Shown one piece after another: positions 31,351-33,993 of a stretch of DNA of 33,993 nucleotides (position 1 is its first letter; each line of letters begins with the position of its first letter). Below the pieces are notes generated by a model. It saw nothing but the letters and a program-made list of their open reading frames with translations, did not search any database and was not told where the DNA came from. A program made the translations under genes and the position numbers. The stretch comes from Spirochaetales bacterium (GTDB lineage: Bacteria; Spirochaetota; Spirochaetia; SZUA-6; JAFGRV01): positions 1-33,993 of the forward strand of contig JAFGWI010000181.1 in the NCBI GenBank assembly GCA_016937215.1, in the 5' to 3' direction.

Positions 31351-33762
31351 ATGGAATATGGCTATTTTGATGAAAATAATAAGAAATATATAATTAACAA
31401 TCCCAAAACCCCTGTCAAATGGATAAATTATCTGGGAACCCTATCCTTTGGTGGTTTCATTGATCATACAGGTGGAGTTCTTTTATGTCAGGGAGATCCA
31501 TCAACCAATAGAATAACCAAATATATCCAACAAATGCCTGCCTCCGATTTTAAGGGCAGCACCCTTTACGTAAGAACAAAAACTGAAGCAGGATACAGAA
31601 TCTTGTCTCCTCTCTTTGTTCCCGGGCTAACTCCTTTTCAAAGTTACCAATGCCATGTGGGCTTAAACTATAGCCGTATCATTTCCGAAATGAAGGGTAT
31701 AAAAACCGAGGTGACCTTTTTTATCCCTCTCGAATCAAACACCTTGATCATGGATGTCACTATAACTAATGTGGCTGAAAAACTTCAAGAAATCGATTTA
31801 ATTCCTGTTGTAGAATACACACATCCTTTGGCTCTGAAACAGCTCAATAATGCTGACTGGATACCCCAAACCATGCAAAGCCGAATGGTAGAGAATGGCA
31901 ATGGGAAAATAATACTTTTTCAATATCCTTTTTATCACAAGGATAATCAACTCAGCTACCTGACATCCAATTATCCGGTATCATCATTTGAATCTGATCG
32001 AAAGAAATTCCTCGGTAATAATGAATATTCCACTTGGGCAGAACCAGAAGCAATAAAATCAAATCAATTATCCAATTCACAAGCCCAAAGAGGAGATAAT
32101 ATCGGCGCTTTGATGCACAAGCTTGGTCCCCTGAATCCAAATCAATCAAAGCGAATTATCATATTACTTGGCAGAGCTGAAAATGATAAAGGAGCAATAA
32201 GTGATATTGAAAAATTCAGTAATGAAAAAAATGTTGATCACTCTTTTTCAAAACTTCAGCAGTTTTGGGATAATTATCTAGAAAAAACCAAATTCCAGAC
32301 ACCTGATACTTCAATGAACAAAATGTTAAACCTGTTCAATCCTTACCAGTGTTATGTGACATATCATTGGTCTCGTTATCTCTCTTACTACCAGTTAGGA
32401 TTAGGTACCAGAGGCATAGGATTTCGCGACAGCTCTCAAGATGTTTTAGGAATCATGGACCGGGCACCTGACAAAGCAAAAACACTCATCGAAAAATTAT
32501 TGTGTGTTCAGAAACAAAACGGCTCTGCCATGCACCAATTCAACCCGCTCACCATGGAAGGCGAAGGGGGTGATTCTGCCGAAGAATCGGACAAACCAGA
32601 TTATTACGGTGATGATCACCTCTGGGTCATTCTTTCGGTATGTGAGTATTTAAAAGAAACAGCGGATTTTTCATTTCTTGATCAAACCATTCCATTTTAC
32701 GAAAAGGATAAATCCGGCAATCCCCTTGAGACAGCCAGTGTATACCAGCATCTTCTCCGCTCTCTGGAATTTACACGTAACAACATGGGTAAAAACAAAA
32801 TGCCCTTACTCGGATTCGCCGACTGGAACGATTCAATGAATCTTGCCCATGGAGCTGAATCTTTTTTTATAGCCAGTTTATACGGCAAAGCATTAATCGA
32901 GATGATTGAATTAACACATTTTTTAAAATATCAAGATGATAACAAAAGGCTAATTGAAGACTACAATGAAATAAAAGAAAATTTTAATCGCATAGCATGG
33001 GATGGCCAATGGTATGTCAGGTATATTGACGCTGATAACACAATCATCGGTTCCGGACAAAACACTCACGGTAAAATCTACACAAACGCCCAAAGCTGGC
33101 CTATTATCGCCGGTTTTAACACATATGATCAAGGCAGAACAGCACTCGATAGTGTCTACAAACATCTCAACACATCCAAAGGCATTAAATTAAGTACTCC
33201 GGGTTACAATGGTTATGATAAAAGCAAAGGCGGGATTACCAGTTACCCGCCGGGGGCTAAAGAAAATGGCGGAATTTTCTTGCACGCAAACCCATGGGTG
33301 ATGATAGCAGAAACCATACTTGGAAACGGAAACAGGGCTTTCGAGTATTATAATCAAATCAATCCCGCTACTAAAAACGATATAATCGATGAATATGAAG
33401 TTGAACCCTATGTTTATCCACAAAACATACTTGGCGATGAACATCCCCAATTCGGCCTTGGCCGCAATTCATGGCTGTCAGGAACAGCATCCTGGACCTA
33501 TCAGGCCGGCACTAAATACATACTGGGGATTCGACCCGATTATGAAGGTCTGATAATCGATCCATGCATTCCAGATAATTGGCCTGGTTTTTCAGCAACA
33601 CGTTATTTCAGAGGCACAAAATACTCCATTCAAGTAACAAATCCAGACAAACAATGCAAGGGCGTAAAAAGCATCCACGTAAATGGCAAAAAAATCAAAG
33701 GACAAATCATACCATGGAATGACGACCAAAAGGAAACCATCGTAAATGTCCTTATGGGCTAA
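31351..33762 (+). CDS. GH94 disaccharide phosphorylase, probably cellobiose phosphorylase
   Basis: 803 residues, the size of characterised cellobiose phosphorylases. It has no signal peptide, so it acts in the cytoplasm: disaccharide plus phosphate gives glucose-1-phosphate and a free sugar. It opens MEYGYFDENNKKY and has WINYLGTLSFGGFI, GIGFRDSSQDVLG (substrate site), the catalytic D494 in GFADWNDSMNL, TSYPPGAKENGGIFLH (phosphate site) and SWLSGTASW. The C-terminus (DPCIPDNWPGF, KGVKSIHVNGK) also resembles chitobiose and laminaribiose phosphorylases, so substrate choice is not settled. The ATG at 31351 has GAGGTGA 6 bases upstream. An in-frame ATG at 31324 would add 9 residues without a ribosome-binding site. 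Cellobiose is favoured by the window's cellulase. Confidence 0.9.
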   Translation: MEYGYFDENNKKYIINNPKTPVKWINYLGTLSFGGFIDHTGGVLLCQGDPSTNRITKYIQQMPASDFKGSTLYVRTKTEAGYRILSPLFVPGLTPFQSYQCHVGLNYSRIISEMKGIKTEVTFFIPLESNTLIMDVTITNVAEKLQEIDLIPVVEYTHPLALKQLNNADWIPQTMQSRMVENGNGKIILFQYPFYHKDNQLSYLTSNYPVSSFESDRKKFLGNNEYSTWAEPEAIKSNQLSNSQAQRGDNIGALMHKLGPLNPNQSKRIIILLGRAENDKGAISDIEKFSNEKNVDHSFSKLQQFWDNYLEKTKFQTPDTSMNKMLNLFNPYQCYVTYHWSRYLSYYQLGLGTRGIGFRDSSQDVLGIMDRAPDKAKTLIEKLLCVQKQNGSAMHQFNPLTMEGEGGDSAEESDKPDYYGDDHLWVILSVCEYLKETADFSFLDQTIPFYEKDKSGNPLETASVYQHLLRSLEFTRNNMGKNKMPLLGFADWNDSMNLAHGAESFFIASLYGKALIEMIELTHFLKYQDDNKRLIEDYNEIKENFNRIAWDGQWYVRYIDADNTIIGSGQNTHGKIYTNAQSWPIIAGFNTYDQGRTALDSVYKHLNTSKGIKLSTPGYNGYDKSKGGITSYPPGAKENGGIFLHANPWVMIAETILGNGNRAFEYYNQINPATKNDIIDEYEVEPYVYPQNILGDEHPQFGLGRNSWLSGTASWTYQAGTKYILGIRPDYEGLIIDPCIPDNWPGFSATRYFRGTKYSIQVTNPDKQCKGVKSIHVNGKKIKGQIIPWNDDQKETIVNVLMG

Positions 33763-33788
33763 ACCCAATCCCGAAAAAATTCTAAAAA

Positions 33789-33820
33789 ACCGGCCAAGGT
33801 AAAAAACCAAAATGGCCGGT
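33789..33820. terminator. Hairpin after the GH94 gene, possible weak terminator
   Basis: An 8-bp perfect stem ACCGGCCA / TGGCCGGT (33789-33796 with 33813-33820) begins 27 bases past the stop codon. No T-run follows on the plus strand. On the minus strand Ts do follow. It may terminate inefficiently or protect the mRNA 3' end. Confidence 0.5.
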
Positions 33821-33878
33821 ATAAATAGGACAATAAAAAATCGTACTTGTTTAGCTAAATCGCAATTCGGCTATTAAC

Positions 33879-33993
33879 GCGTTAGGGATAGAAGGCATGG
33901 CATGCAATTTTTTCAAAAATCGCATGCCAAAGCGTTTTCTGCCGGATAATTTCCGGCAGAAAACCTTCGGAGCGACAGCGAAGTTAGGTTGCA
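33879..33993 (+). repeat. Modular hairpin repeat, plus-oriented copy at window end
   Basis: Box A GCGTTAGGGATAGAAGG (33879-33895); hairpin 1 with GGCATGC/GCATGCC arms around the same T-rich, TCAAAAAT centre (33899-33928); linker AAAGCG; hairpin 2 with a 12-bp perfect stem TTTTCTGCCGGA (33935-33946 with 33952-33963); and box B CCTTCGGAGCGACAGCGAAG (33964-33983). Compared with the copy at 7414, boxes and linkers are nearly identical while both stems differ in sequence and stay fully paired. It continues to the end of the window and may be cut off. Confidence 0.85.

Overview
The window most resembles the chromosome of a cellulose- or plant-polymer-degrading spirochaete (phylum Spirochaetota). 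The assignment is an inference and is moderately supported. It rests on a FlgM-like anti-sigma factor behind a plausible sigma-28 promoter, a membrane-anchored zinc-ribbon protein of a kind I associate with Treponema relatives, LacI-like sensor/histidine-kinase hybrids, large multi-sensor kinases, and dense intergenic palindromic repeats. Base composition is moderately AT-rich. No tRNA, rRNA, CRISPR array or intact insertion sequence is visible.

Layout. At 354-3440 (minus) is a one-protein signalling chain: LacI-type sugar-binding domain, histidine kinase, receiver and LuxR helix-turn-helix. A repeat-rich gap follows, with a G-quadruplex-type tract and a MITE-like element. At 3976-5923 (minus) a degenerate iron-alcohol-dehydrogenase homologue is coupled to a SpoU/TrmH RNA methyltransferase. 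flgM lies at 6130-6414 (minus). A small zinc-ribbon gene (6991-7371) sits between two inverted copies of a hairpin repeat. A five-gene family-5 ABC importer fills 7747-14151 (plus). It is followed by an exported subtilase (14441-16267) and a two-gene signalling operon (16700-21579, minus) holding a Cache/PAS/kinase/receiver/Hpt hybrid and a receiver-GGDEF diguanylate cyclase. A modular GH9 cellulase with two CBM3 modules and a dockerin-like tail (22088-25645) comes next. After it are an HD-domain relative of CCA-adding enzymes (26172-27263), a NarX/DesK-type sensor kinase (27699-29831), a CBM9-like protein (29847-30506, minus) and a GH94 disaccharide phosphorylase (31351-33762).

How the genes may work together (inference). 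The secreted GH9 enzyme would cut cellulose outside the cell, the family-5 importer could bring in cello-oligosaccharides (family 5 also carries peptides), and the cytoplasmic GH94 enzyme would phosphorolyse disaccharide without spending ATP. The LacI-type hybrid kinase is a candidate intracellular sugar sensor. These genes are in separate transcription units, so the link is functional, not operonic.

The most unusual signal is non-coding. At least seven intergenic sites carry parts of one modular repeat: a conserved box near GCGTTAGGGATTGGAGG, then two or more hairpins whose stems differ in sequence between copies but keep pairing, then a second conserved box near CGGAGCGACAGCGAAG. Conserved flanks around changing, still-paired stems suggest that structure is what is kept. 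Two MITE-like families, a repeated CTTGCAAAAC palindrome and a 29-base tandem repeat add to an unusually repeat-dense intergenic landscape.
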